Shown: positions 40,434 to 49,785 of the stretch, piece after piece | Position numbering within the stretch: position 1 is the stretch's first letter | How the letters are laid out: each line of letters begins with the position of its first letter | Assembly: GCF_006788895.1 (NCBI RefSeq) | Contig: NZ_VFRA01000001.1 | Span: 1,922,001 to 1,986,000, forward strand | Source of the DNA: Rhodoglobus vestalii | Lineage (GTDB): Bacteria > Actinomycetota > Actinomycetes > Actinomycetales > Microbacteriaceae | Direction: 5' to 3' | DNA: 64,000 nt | Program-made: the position numbers and the translations under genes | The notes under the pieces: model-generated | Databases searched by the model: none | What the model saw: the letters and a program-made list of their open reading frames with translations, nothing else | Told to the model about the DNA's origin: nothing

Positions 40434-40952
40434 ATGGGCACAGCTCTGGAAGCAGAACTCGATCGTATTGTGGCGGCCCGCGATCGGGATCATATGGCGC
40501 CCACCATCGCTGTACTCGAAGCGCTCTATGGCCAGTACCCTCATAATCCGAGAGTGCTTTACGAGGTCGGTGGCGCGTACGACACCGACGGTCAGGAGGC
40601 AACAGCAGTCGGGTTCTACGAACGCGCGATGGCTGAGGGGCTGGAAGGCGATGTGCTGCGCCGATGCTCCCTCCAATACGGAAGCACTCTAAGAAACCTG
40701 GGACGCACCGACGAGTCGATTTTGGTGTTCGCCCGCGCCCGGGCACAGTTCCCTGAATCCGTCGCTCTTGGAGTATTCGAGTCCTTGACGCTCCACGCTG
40801 CGGGCCGCGCGAATACGGCACTCGGAAGCCTTCTCGCTCTGCTCGTCGAGAATGTGCACTCTGAGGAGATTGACCGATACAAACCAGCCATCCGCGGCAA
40901 TGCCGAGTATCTGGTGTCACTCGACTCAGCAAAGTCGACCGAGGCTCACTGA
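40434..40952 (+). CDS. Tetratricopeptide-repeat protein
   Basis: 172 residues from the ATG at 40434 (or GTG 40431), with CGGAG upstream. Helical TPR-like repeats: APTIAVLEALYGQYPHNPRV, GGAYDTDGQEATAVGFYERA, GSTLRNLGRTDESILVFARA. A protein-interaction scaffold of the Tpr_5 type, partner unknown. Confidence 0.85.
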   Translation: MGTALEAELDRIVAARDRDHMAPTIAVLEALYGQYPHNPRVLYEVGGAYDTDGQEATAVGFYERAMAEGLEGDVLRRCSLQYGSTLRNLGRTDESILVFARARAQFPESVALGVFESLTLHAAGRANTALGSLLALLVENVHSEEIDRYKPAIRGNAEYLVSLDSAKSTEAH

Positions 40953-41198
40953 CCGATCCTTCTACGGGTAACGCCGTGGCAGGACGGCACAAAGGTCGAG
41001 ATTATCGTGGAGATGGTGGAGACCACCATTAGTGGCGAAACGACGGATGGTCGGCTGAGGGCCCGGTCTGTGAAGACGGCCCCGTAGCCTAGACAACCTC
41101 TTCCGCTTCAAGAACAACACAAATACTGCTGTGCCCAAAGCAGTCCATCAACGCGTCAGCCACTCCGACAGCGGATCGTGCGAGCCATTTGCTGGCCG
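40953..41198. other. Intergenic region after the TPR gene
   Basis: About 245 bp between convergent genes. No gene, tRNA or clear terminator is seen. Confidence 0.4.
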
Positions 41199-42044
41199 CT
41201 ATTTTTGGCAGCTCGGGCACCACCACGCGAAACGGGTGTCAGTTGGGCCGGTACCAAGCTGCTCCGACTCAATACGAGTGCCGCACCGCAAACACGCATC
41301 CCCACGCCGGCCATGCACCCAATACTGCGGCTTACCCCGCGGCAACCCCGTCAGATTACGGCTCGGACGATCGCGATTCACCATAATCGCCTTGTGAGCC
41401 AGTGCGACCAAGCGGGCCGGATCCGTCACCTCACCGATCGGTGTGCTGGGGCGAACACCGCGTAAAAAGCTCAACTCGTTCGCATACACATTGCCGAGAC
41501 CGGCGAGATTGCGCTGATCGAGGAGTGCCAGCGCCACCGGACGCGCCGGATCTGACAGCAGATTGCTTAACGCTTGGTCGGCATCCCAGTCGGGGCCCAA
41601 AAGGTCCGGCCCCAGATGACCAACAATGCTGTCTTCGGATGCCGTCGGCACCACCTCGAGCAGGCCCAATTCAAAGCCGACCGCGACTTTCGTTGCCGTG
41701 CTCAACACACCGCGAGCAAGGTACGCGGGTTTGCGCCAACGCTCGCCGGGCACGTAAATCTTCCAGACGCCCTCCATTTTGAGGTGGCTGTGGATGGTGA
41801 CACCGGTGCTGGTACCGGTGCCGGGTTCGCTGACGCCACCTGTCGGGATGCCGCGACCGCCACTGTCATCGCCGACCCGAATGAGGAGATGTTTGCCGCG
41901 CGGAATCACACTCGTGACCCTCTGGCCGCTGAGGTCGACCGTCGCGAACGCGGGCACCCGAAAATCGGTGCTCGTGAGAGTCTGGCCGTCGAGAGCCCCT
42001 CGAAGTTTCGCAGCGGCTTTGTAGACGGAATCGCCCTCAGGCAC
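41199..42044 (-). CDS. nei: Endonuclease VIII-type DNA glycosylase (Fpg/Nei family)
   Basis: 281 residues. After Met1 removal the catalytic Pro-Glu is in PEGDSVYKAAAKL, with D in place of the Fpg LPE-V pattern, as in Nei. The helix-two-turn-helix (AGLGNVYANELSFL) and the C-terminal zinc finger (CLRCGTRIE, then WWCPSCQK) are intact. It removes oxidised bases and nicks the strand. It overlaps lhr by 8 bp. Confidence 0.94.
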   Translation of the reverse strand: MPEGDSVYKAAAKLRGALDGQTLTSTDFRVPAFATVDLSGQRVTSVIPRGKHLLIRVGDDSGGRGIPTGGVSEPGTGTSTGVTIHSHLKMEGVWKIYVPGERWRKPAYLARGVLSTATKVAVGFELGLLEVVPTASEDSIVGHLGPDLLGPDWDADQALSNLLSDPARPVALALLDQRNLAGLGNVYANELSFLRGVRPSTPIGEVTDPARLVALAHKAIMVNRDRPSRNLTGLPRGKPQYWVHGRRGDACLRCGTRIESEQLGTGPTDTRFAWWCPSCQK

Positions 42045-45000
42045 GAAGCCTCAACCCCTGCGGTGTCGCCACAAACCCGGCCTCCACGAGTGCTTTGCCG
42101 ACGGGGGTTCCCACAGCGAAATCACCATTCACCTTCTCGATGCGCAGCTTCGGCAGGGTGCCGCGGAGAGTGCTCGTGAGCGAACGCGTTGCCGCATCAA
42201 CAACGGCTGGCTCGGTATCGAAGGCGAGCAAAGACTTGCCGCCACGCTCCAGATACAGGGCAAGGTGGCCATCGACGAGCACCACAATTGCGCCAGCCTT
42301 ACGACCGGGGCGGTGCTTCTTGGGGGCCTCAGCGCTGGACTTGGCGGATCCTTCGGCGCCGGCACTCAGAGTCGAGCCGTCGTCACCCGCGACGCTCGTA
42401 CCTGCACTACCCGCGCCGCCACCAAGCCCCGGCCAGCCGAGAGCAGCCCCGTAGGGATTCGCGGGGTCTGTTGCGGCAAGGGTGATCGCGCGAAGGTCGG
42501 GTGCGGCATCCGGATCCCGCGTGAAGCTGCGCAGCCGGTCAACAGTTGCACCGGTCGCAAACTGGGCGGCACCGAGCCCCTCAATGAAGTACCCGCGTCG
42601 AGCGCGACCGGTTTCTTCGAAGCCGCTCAGCACCCGATAGGTGAGGGCGAAACCACCACGGATGCCCTCACTCACGACCGCGCCACGCGTGACAACCGCA
42701 TGCCGTTCGAGCATGAGTTCGGCCGTCGATTTGGCGCGCACTGTCGTATCGCCCTCGGCGGTCTCGAGGAGCGCCCAGCGCCCCGAAGCGCTCGGCGGTC
42801 CAGCCTGCGCCACCGTCGAAACACGGCCACGGTAGGCACGCGCGCGCGCCGGACGAGGTGCCCGAGTCGCACGAACAGCACCGCCCAAGTGTGCACGCAG
42901 CGGCGCAAAACTGTCATTGGTGATGAGCGAACGCCACACCAGATCCCACAACTCCTTCAGCAGCAGCTTGTCATCGGTGCTGCCAATCTGGTTCGACAAC
43001 TGACGGAAGAAGAACGCGCCACCGCCACCCAACGCATCCAGAATGCTCTGCTGCAGTTCGCTCACACCGTCACGATCAGGCTCCGGCAGGGTCAGCGCCG
43101 CCGTCGCTGTCGGGTGCAGGCTAATCCAGCCATCACTACCCGCCAGCGCACCCTGCCCCGCCCACACCACCTCACCCGACGTCGTCAACTCATCAAGCCA
43201 AGCCGGCGAATAGTCCCGAATACGGGCACTCAGAATGAAGTTCTCCCACGCGGATGCCGGGGCCGAATACCCCGCGAGTTGGTCAATCACCTGTGCGAGC
43301 CCATCAATACCGCGCAGCGAGTCACCGGCGGCAGACACATGCTGCCAGGCCGGCAAGAACCGGCCAAGCGTTGCGTGCGACACGGGTTCCACCTCCTGGC
43401 GAAGAGCCGCAAGCGAGCGGCTGCGCAGGCGTCGCAACACATCCACGGAACACCATTCGGTGCCCGAGGCGCCGGGGCGAAACTCGCCATCGACGACTCG
43501 ACGATCGGCCGCGAGCCGACGCAGGGTGTCCTGCACAACGGCGGTGCCGAGGCCGAAGTGGGCAGCCGCATCCGCAAGCGTGAACGGTCCGTGGGTGCGG
43601 GCATAGCGACTGACAAGATCGCCAACTGGATCATCAACGGGCTCGATGAACGCCGCCGGCACGCCAATCGGCAGCGGCACCCCGAGGGCATCGCGCAGGC
43701 GGGCCGCATCCTCGATACCGGCCCAACGGCGTTCCCCCGCAATCGTCACTTCGAGCACGCGGTTGGCTTTCGCAAGCCCAACGAGATCGGAGGTTAGCGC
43801 GGCACCCGTCACCAACGATCGCGCTTCAATCTCGGCAACGGTCTGCGGCCCCAGCACGCGCAACAAATCGACGAGCCCTTCGGCGTTGCGCGCATGACGT
43901 TCGGGCGTAAGCCGTTGCAGCTCCAGCTCGGTCTGCTCAATCACACCGGGGTCGAGCAGTTCACGCAGCTCAGCCCGACCCAACAGCTCGGCGAGCAGCG
44001 CCGGGTCAAGCGACAGTGCAGCAGCACGACGCTCGGCAAGCGGCGAATCACCCTCGTATACGAAAGCGGCCATATAGCCGAAGAGCAGGCTGCGAGCGAA
44101 GGGCGACGGCACCTCAGTCTCCGTCTCCATCACGCGGATGCCGCGGCTCGCGATCCGCTTCGTCAGCGCGGTCAGCGCCGGCAGGTCGTACACGTCCTGC
44201 AGCACTTCGCGCACGGTCTCCAGCACGATCGGAAAGCTCGGATACTTGCGCGCAACATCGAGCAGCTGCGAAGCACGTTGACGCTGCTGCCAGAGCGGTG
44301 AACGCTTGCCGGGATCGCGGCGCGGCAACAGCAGCGCACGGGCCGCACACTCCCTGAAACGTGCGGCGAACAGCGCCGAACCGCCGACCTCTTCCGTCAC
44401 AATCTGTTCAAGTTCGTCAGCGTCGAACACAAAGAGGTCCGCGCCCGGTGGGGCGGCATCGGTGTCGGGGATGCGCACCACGATGCCATCGTCACCGGCC
44501 ATGGCGGCGCCATCCACCCCCAACTGTTCGCGAATACGGGCGGTAATCGCCAACGCCCACGGCGCATGCACAGGCATGCCATACGGGGAATGTAAGACCA
44601 CTCGCCAGTCGCCGAGCTCATCCCGGAACCGTTCAACCACGAGGGTGGTGTCGCTCGGAACGTGCCCGGTCGCCGCCTTCTGCTCGGCGACGAGCGCCAA
44701 GAGATTCGCGACCGCATGTTCGTCGAGTCCGATCAATTGGGCACGAGCGGTCGCGGCTTCGAGGGATGATGTTGCGATTTCTTTCGTGAACGCGCCGATT
44801 GCTTCGCCCAACTCGGCCGGGCGGCCCAGGCCATCGCCTTTCCAAAACGGCACGCGACCGGGCTGCCCGAAGGCGGGGGAGACGAGCACCTGGTCGTGGG
44901 TGATGCTTTCGATGCGCCAACTGGTGGTGCCGAGGGCAAACACGTCGCCGACCCGGGATTCGTAGACCATCTCTTCGTCGAGTTCACCGACCCGACGGCC

Positions 45001-46845
45001 GGGGGCGCCGGCCTCGCCGCCGATCATGAATACACCGAAGAGCCCGCGGTCGGGGATCGTGCCGCCCGAGGTCACCGCAAGCCGCTGAGATCCGGGGCGC
45101 CCACTGATGGTTCCGGCAACCCGATCCCACACCACCCGCGGGCGTAGTTCGGAGAATTCGTCACTCGGATAAAGCCCGCTCAGCAGATCGAGCGTGGCGT
45201 CGAAGGCACTGCGCGGCAGCGAAGAAAATGGAGCACTGCGGCGCACGGTATCGAACCACTCCTCAACATCGAGCTCGTCGAGGGCAATCGCGGCGACCGT
45301 CTGCTGCGCGAGCACATCGAGCGGGTTCGTCGGAACCGCAAGTGCCTCAATCTGGCCACTCAGCATCCGCTCAACAGCAACCGAGGTGTGGATGAGGTCG
45401 GTGCGGTGCTTCGGAAACAGCACCCCCTTAGAGATTTCCCCGACCTGATGCCCGGCTCGCCCAATGCGCTGAAGCCCACTGGCGACCGACGGCGGCGACT
45501 CCACCTGAATCACGAGATCAACGGCGCCCATGTCGATGCCAAGCTCGAGCGAACTGGTCGCAACGACACAGCGCAGCACCCCGGTCTTGAGGTCGTCTTC
45601 GATGATCGCGCGCTGATCTTTGCTGACCGAACCGTGGTGCGCGCGCGCAAGCAACGGGGCTGCCCCCATCGTGGATCCGCCCTGCGCCATCATCTGGGCC
45701 GGTGGCTTCCAGGGTTGCTGCGGTGCGGCGTAGGCGGCAGCATCCACACTGGCCTGCGATTGCAGCACGGCTTCGGCACCGTCGACGCTGCCGTTGCTCA
45801 TCCGCTCGTCAAAAATCTCGTTCAGACGTGCCGTCAGTCTCTCGGCAAGCCGCCGAGAATTGGCAAACACAATTGTGGAGCGGTGTTCGAGAATCGCATC
45901 CACAATGCGTTCTTCAACGTGCGGCCATAGCGACGCCGCAGATTGGGGAGTCGCCTCCGGATCAAAGCCGTCACCGCCCGACCCGGCACCGGCACCGTCA
46001 CCGGCGCCCGACCCACCGCCGGCGCCCGACCCCGCCCCGCCAGCGGCGCCCGCCCCGCCACCGTAACCGGCAGCACTCTTTCCGCGGGCGGCAGCAACAG
46101 TGCCCGGGATCGTCATATCGGCCACCGGAACCACCACGCTCAACTCGAACGTTTTTGCCGATGGCGGGTGCACGATCGTCACCGGTGAGCGCCCGCCGAG
46201 AAAGCGAGCAACCTCGTCGATGGGGCGCACGGTGGCCGAGAGTCCGATGCGTTGCACAGGTTTCGCGAGCAGAGCATCCAACCGTTCCAACGACAGCGCA
46301 AGGTGGGCACCCCGCTTGGTCGCCGCCACCGCGTGCACTTCGTCGATGATGACGGTATCGACGTTTTTCAGCGTCTCGCGCGCCGCCGAGGTGAGCATCA
46401 GATACAGCGACTCTGGCATCGTAATCAGGATGTCGGGAGGCAGACGTGCAAGCAGGCGGCGGTCTTGTGCGGTGGTGTCGCCCGAGCGCACCCCCACAGT
46501 GATGTCGGGCTCGCCGAGCCCCAGCCGCCGGGCGGTTTGGGTTACGCCCACGAGGGGGGCGCGCAGGTTGCGCTCAACATCAACGCCGAGAGCTTTCAGC
46601 GGAGAAATGTAGAGCACGCGGGTGCGGTGTTGGGGATTCTCGGGGATCGGTAGAGACGCCAACTGGTCGATGGCCCACAGAAAAGCCGCCAAGGTTTTAC
46701 CCGAACCGGTCGGGGCAACCACGAGAGCATTCGCCCCCGACGACACTGCATCCCACGCCCCCAATTGGGCCGGGGTGGCAGCATCGAACGCGCCCTGAAA
46801 CCACTCTCGGGTGGCGGGCGAGAACTTGCCGAGCACATCGCTCAT
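42037..46845 (-). CDS. lhr: Large Lhr-family ATP-dependent helicase
   Basis: 1602 residues, full-length Lhr. Walker A VVAPTGSGKTLAAF, DEVH box IIDEVHAVAATKRGAHLALS, SATVRP, and motif VI GLQRIGRAGHQVGEIS, followed by the long Lhr-core C-terminal body with winged-helix and beta-barrel regions and a DEAD/H-associated domain. An unusual Gly/Ala-rich stretch of about 45 residues, between RGKSAAGYGGG and DGFDPEATPQ (near residues 255-300), sits between the two RecA domains. Lhr is a DNA-damage-induced 3'-5' helicase; coupling to nei suggests shared repair work. Confidence 0.95.
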   Translation of the reverse strand: MSDVLGKFSPATREWFQGAFDAATPAQLGAWDAVSSGANALVVAPTGSGKTLAAFLWAIDQLASLPIPENPQHRTRVLYISPLKALGVDVERNLRAPLVGVTQTARRLGLGEPDITVGVRSGDTTAQDRRLLARLPPDILITMPESLYLMLTSAARETLKNVDTVIIDEVHAVAATKRGAHLALSLERLDALLAKPVQRIGLSATVRPIDEVARFLGGRSPVTIVHPPSAKTFELSVVVPVADMTIPGTVAAARGKSAAGYGGGAGAAGGAGSGAGGGSGAGDGAGAGSGGDGFDPEATPQSAASLWPHVEERIVDAILEHRSTIVFANSRRLAERLTARLNEIFDERMSNGSVDGAEAVLQSQASVDAAAYAAPQQPWKPPAQMMAQGGSTMGAAPLLARAHHGSVSKDQRAIIEDDLKTGVLRCVVATSSLELGIDMGAVDLVIQVESPPSVASGLQRIGRAGHQVGEISKGVLFPKHRTDLIHTSVAVERMLSGQIEALAVPTNPLDVLAQQTVAAIALDELDVEEWFDTVRRSAPFSSLPRSAFDATLDLLSGLYPSDEFSELRPRVVWDRVAGTISGRPGSQRLAVTSGGTIPDRGLFGVFMIGGEAGAPGRRVGELDEEMVYESRVGDVFALGTTSWRIESITHDQVLVSPAFGQPGRVPFWKGDGLGRPAELGEAIGAFTKEIATSSLEAATARAQLIGLDEHAVANLLALVAEQKAATGHVPSDTTLVVERFRDELGDWRVVLHSPYGMPVHAPWALAITARIREQLGVDGAAMAGDDGIVVRIPDTDAAPPGADLFVFDADELEQIVTEEVGGSALFAARFRECAARALLLPRRDPGKRSPLWQQRQRASQLLDVARKYPSFPIVLETVREVLQDVYDLPALTALTKRIASRGIRVMETETEVPSPFARSLLFGYMAAFVYEGDSPLAERRAAALSLDPALLAELLGRAELRELLDPGVIEQTELELQRLTPERHARNAEGLVDLLRVLGPQTVAEIEARSLVTGAALTSDLVGLAKANRVLEVTIAGERRWAGIEDAARLRDALGVPLPIGVPAAFIEPVDDPVGDLVSRYARTHGPFTLADAAAHFGLGTAVVQDTLRRLAADRRVVDGEFRPGASGTEWCSVDVLRRLRSRSLAALRQEVEPVSHATLGRFLPAWQHVSAAGDSLRGIDGLAQVIDQLAGYSAPASAWENFILSARIRDYSPAWLDELTTSGEVVWAGQGALAGSDGWISLHPTATAALTLPEPDRDGVSELQQSILDALGGGGAFFFRQLSNQIGSTDDKLLLKELWDLVWRSLITNDSFAPLRAHLGGAVRATRAPRPARARAYRGRVSTVAQAGPPSASGRWALLETAEGDTTVRAKSTAELMLERHAVVTRGAVVSEGIRGGFALTYRVLSGFEETGRARRGYFIEGLGAAQFATGATVDRLRSFTRDPDAAPDLRAITLAATDPANPYGAALGWPGLGGGAGSAGTSVAGDDGSTLSAGAEGSAKSSAEAPKKHRPGRKAGAIVVLVDGHLALYLERGGKSLLAFDTEPAVVDAATRSLTSTLRGTLPKLRIEKVNGDFAVGTPVGKALVEAGFVATPQGLRLRA

Positions 46846-46931
46846 TGTTCTATCTTCGTTGTTGCCGCTGACAGTGCACTACACCGGCCTGAACTTCAGC
46901 GTGACGTGCGCGCCAACCGCGGCACCACTCA

Positions 46932-47555
46932 CTACCCGTGCGTGCTCAAGAAGCTCACAAAGTCGTTCAACTCATCCGTCGAAATCGAATGCGCCAGCCC
47001 CTCATAAATGTGCGACTCGGCACGCGTGTGATCAACCAGCCACTTCTCGGTGCGCTCGATAGCCGCCGCCGGAATCACCGCATCATCAGTGCCACGACCC
47101 CAAAATACGGGTGGGCGGATGCTCGCCAGCTGCGCGTCATTGGGATGCTCCGCACTGGCCACAAACCCGGAGAGTGCTACGGCAGAGCGGAAGCGCTCCG
47201 GGGCGAGCCGCAGAAGTTGGAGCGTCATCGCCGCACCCTGCGAGAAACCGAGGAGGCTCACACCCGTGTACTGCTGGTCATCAAGCCAGGTGAGCACGGC
47301 CCGCGCCGATTCATCCACTAGTTCTAGATTGTGGCTACCGTCACCGCTGAGGTTGATGGGAAACCACGAAAAGCCGCCATTCTCTGGGATGGGTGCCCGC
47401 AGCGAGGCGATCACCGGTTCGAGCGGAAGCCCCGGCGCCATCGCAAACAGGTCACCCTCATGCGAGCCATAGCCGTGGAGCAGAACCAGCAACGGTCGCC
47501 CGGCCCTCTCGCGTTCTGGGGCCGACCAGAGAACTGCTGACGAATCAATCTGCAT
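46932..47555 (-). CDS. Alpha/beta-hydrolase, phospholipase/carboxylesterase family
   Basis: 207 residues from the ATG at 47555. Oxyanion motif LLVLLHGYGSHEGD, nucleophile Ser in GFSQGAA, then FWGRGTDDAVIP with the Asp and a His in GLAHSIS. This matches the YpfH/acyl-protein-thioesterase type. Cytoplasmic; substrate unknown. Confidence 0.88.
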   Translation of the reverse strand: MQIDSSAVLWSAPERERAGRPLLVLLHGYGSHEGDLFAMAPGLPLEPVIASLRAPIPENGGFSWFPINLSGDGSHNLELVDESARAVLTWLDDQQYTGVSLLGFSQGAAMTLQLLRLAPERFRSAVALSGFVASAEHPNDAQLASIRPPVFWGRGTDDAVIPAAAIERTEKWLVDHTRAESHIYEGLAHSISTDELNDFVSFLSTHG

Positions 47556-47631
47556 GGCCCAAAGCCTACGCGGCGTGCCCGCGTGCCTGCCAACCTGCAT
47601 GCCTGCAAACCTGTCGGCGGGAGCCAAAGGT

Positions 47632-48408
47632 TTAAAAGTCTACGGTCACTGCGAGCACCTTGGTGATGCCAGTGAAGGGTGATTCTCCGGCCTCGTAGAT
47701 CCCTGTTTCACAGGAGACCACAGCCCACATGAAGCTTCCGGAGGCGGGTAGGGAACGTGCAATCAGCTCCATCGTTTCCGCATTGCCTGATGAGAGCGTG
47801 CGCTGAAGTGTCGCGCTAGAAAACTCGATGGTCGAACCGCTGCCGGCAGCTCCCACCGCGATATCTACGGAACGAGAATCGAGCACGGATGCGTTGGGGT
47901 CGACCGCTGCGAACGTATCAATTTGCTGGCTCAACAATTGCTCTGACGCCACGCGATCCCCCGCTTCAACGGGTGCAACGTCTTGCTCGTTCTGCGACGT
48001 GAGTAGCAGGCAACCGCTGTCTGCATTCTGAAACATGTTGACCCCGTTTTCGTCGAACTTCAGAATTTCCCAGCTCGGATCTAACAGAACATTCCAGACC
48101 GGTGGGCCACCGAAATCGGCGCTTCCATCGAGGGGGATTCGGTCGACGCTGCTGCTCGGAGCACCGGCCACTCCGGGGCGCTCTGCAGACGGCGTGGGTG
48201 ACAGTTCTTGGCCGCAGCTTTCGGGGGAACTGCAGTTGTCGGCGGCGAACACTGACGCAAGGAGTGTCACGGCAACGATGATCGAGAGAATGCCGCCGAT
48301 GAACAGAACCCCTGCCCCGAGGATGAGCGCCAATGCCCAGCGCGGCAGGCTCGACTTCGTGCTGTTTGGCGACTCGTGTGGCGACTCGTGTGGTGTCTGG
48401 TCTGTCAT
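47632..48408 (-). CDS. Membrane-anchored extracytoplasmic protein, unknown function
   Basis: 258 residues; start preceded by AAAGGGA. A short cytoplasmic N-terminus (with an ESPHESP repeat), one transmembrane helix (ALALILGAGVLFIGGILSII), then a ~200-residue extracellular part with two Cys early and two Cys late. No domain is recognised. Seems a typical single-pass actinobacterial surface protein. Confidence 0.7.
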   Translation of the reverse strand: MTDQTPHESPHESPNSTKSSLPRWALALILGAGVLFIGGILSIIVAVTLLASVFAADNCSSPESCGQELSPTPSAERPGVAGAPSSSVDRIPLDGSADFGGPPVWNVLLDPSWEILKFDENGVNMFQNADSGCLLLTSQNEQDVAPVEAGDRVASEQLLSQQIDTFAAVDPNASVLDSRSVDIAVGAAGSGSTIEFSSATLQRTLSSGNAETMELIARSLPASGSFMWAVVSCETGIYEAGESPFTGITKVLAVTVDF

Positions 48409-48612
48409 GGTTCCCTTTAGCTTCGTGGGCGATCGTCTGCGTGGGAAAAGCTAGTCAATCGCTGAGGTGCCAAGGGCTCAGAGGCCAGCGATGTTCAAAC
48501 TCAAGGGGCATCCGCGCCTGTGTGGGAACTGTTGAAGGCAAGCACCGAGCATCATGGGTGCCGAAAACCCGTTCCCGCGCACGAGAAACCCTCCCATGGG
48601 TGACAATGGAGC
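48409..48612. other. Divergent intergenic region
   Basis: About 200 bp between the divergent membrane-protein and NUDIX genes. It should hold both promoters. No RNA gene is apparent. Confidence 0.35.
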
Positions 48613-49152
48613 ATGAGCTCCGTTGGCACACCAGACCCCAACTCGTCTTGGCTATCAGAGGAAGAACTTGCGGAGACCCGCAGGCGGCTTCCCCTCCTCT
48701 ATGTTGAGGCTGTTCCGGTGCGCGTGGATGGGCTGGGTCGCGTCACCGAGATCGGCACTCTGGTGCGCGGCAATGATGGAGAGATCACTCGCACCCTCGT
48801 TTCGGGCCGTGTCCTGTATGGCGAGACGTTGCGCGATGCTCTGTTCCGTCATCTGGAAAAGGATCTGGGCCCGATGGCCTTCCCACTTCTGCCAGCGAAC
48901 CCAACACCGTTTATGGTTGCCGAATACTTTCCGTGGCCCGGCGAAAGCCAGTTCACTGACTCCCGCCAGCATGCCGTCTCAATGGCGTATGTCGTTCCCA
49001 TGACTGGCACGTGCGAACCCCGCCAGGATGCGCTCGAGTTGACCTGGTTGAGCCCCGCCGAGGCAGCATCCGAAGCGGTCACCTCCGACATGGAGGGTGG
49101 CCGCGGCGCACTGCTGCGCGCGGCACTCGCCTCTGTCGGCGTGCTGCCTTAG
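48613..49152 (+). CDS. DUF4916 NUDIX-like hydrolase
   Basis: 179 residues (an ATG at 48606 is out of frame). VPVRVDGLGRVTEIGTLVRG, then LVSGRVLYGETLRDALFRHL, resembles the DUF4916 branch of the NUDIX fold. The Nudix box is degenerate (GRVLYGETLRDALFRHLEKD), lacking the REUxEE core, so hydrolase activity is uncertain. Confidence 0.8.
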   Translation: MSSVGTPDPNSSWLSEEELAETRRRLPLLYVEAVPVRVDGLGRVTEIGTLVRGNDGEITRTLVSGRVLYGETLRDALFRHLEKDLGPMAFPLLPANPTPFMVAEYFPWPGESQFTDSRQHAVSMAYVVPMTGTCEPRQDALELTWLSPAEAASEAVTSDMEGGRGALLRAALASVGVLP

Positions 49153-49184
49153 CGTCCGCTAGCGTCCGCCGCCGGGTAGCTCCC

Positions 49185-49236
49185 GTCGCGTAGTCCTGTC
49201 GCTTCGTCTTGTCGCGTAGTCCTGTCGCTTCGTCTT
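49185..49236. repeat. Two exact 26-bp tandem repeats
   Basis: Two adjacent identical 26-bp units (49185-49210 and 49211-49236) beginning GTCGCGTAGTCCTG. Noncoding, shortly after the DUF4916 stop. Confidence 0.85.
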
Positions 49237-49296
49237 GCCCTACGGGGTCGTGTTACGGCGCCGCCCGTCTGACGCGTTCTGCCTCGTGCCGCATAT

Positions 49297-49408
49297 GGAA
49301 ATTCAGGAAAAACTGTTCCCGCGACAGCGCCGTCTGCCGCGGATGCTTGGAAATACCATGGCCGAGCGGCAGTCCAGCATCCGACGAAACACAATCTCCT
49401 GAGTTTCC
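49297..49408. repeat. 112-bp inverted-repeat-bounded element, copy A
   Basis: Begins GGAAATTCAGGA (49297-49308) and ends TCCTGAGTTTCC (49397-49408), inverted with 11 of 12 matches. The same ends and the same 112-bp length recur in copy B, 177 bp on. The interior is diverged but alignable (shared GCGGATGC and CATGGC-type stretches). MITE- or REP-like. Confidence 0.65.
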
Positions 49409-49473
49409 GTGATGTGTAGGGAGCGACACCCGTATCCCGCTGCGTGGCCCCGTGACGCGGCTACGGAAATTCC

Positions 49474-49585
49474 GGAAATTCAGGAATACCGTTTTGGGCG
49501 GTGACGCTGCCGAGCGCGGATGCCCGGAAATCCGGGAGCATCGTGGCGGGTGCGCACATGGCGAAACGGAATCTCCTGAGTTTCC
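49474..49585. repeat. 112-bp inverted-repeat-bounded element, copy B
   Basis: Same 12-bp ends as copy A (49474-49485 and 49574-49585), same orientation, same length. Both copies are followed by GTGATG. No transposase is nearby. Confidence 0.65.
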
Positions 49586-49590
49586 GTGAT

Positions 49591-49640
49591 GCCGAGCCGA
49601 GCCGAGCCGAGCCGCAGCCGAGCCGCAGCCGAGCCGAGCC
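49591..49640. repeat. GCCGA pentanucleotide minisatellite
   Basis: About nine GCCGA-type units interrupted by GCAGCC, directly after copy B. Noncoding. The remaining sequence to 49785 holds no gene. Confidence 0.8.
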
Positions 49641-49785
49641 AACGCCAATCCAGCGTAAGCGCGAGCATGGTCCGCGCCAGCGCCGCAACCCGCCCTCGTT
49701 AAATGCCACAAGGCGACGAATCGCCACTCAGTATCACTGAGAGCAACTCGCCGCCCTGAGACGGTTAAAATTGTTGAGCTAGGGC

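Noticed and set aside
42265..43797. A 510-residue open frame on the plus strand
   Set aside because: It is fully antisense to the conserved lhr gene and has no family signature; long antisense frames are common in high-GC DNA.
49591..49640. GCCGA repeat as a CRISPR-like array
   Set aside because: Units are 5 bp with no spacers and no cas genes are present.
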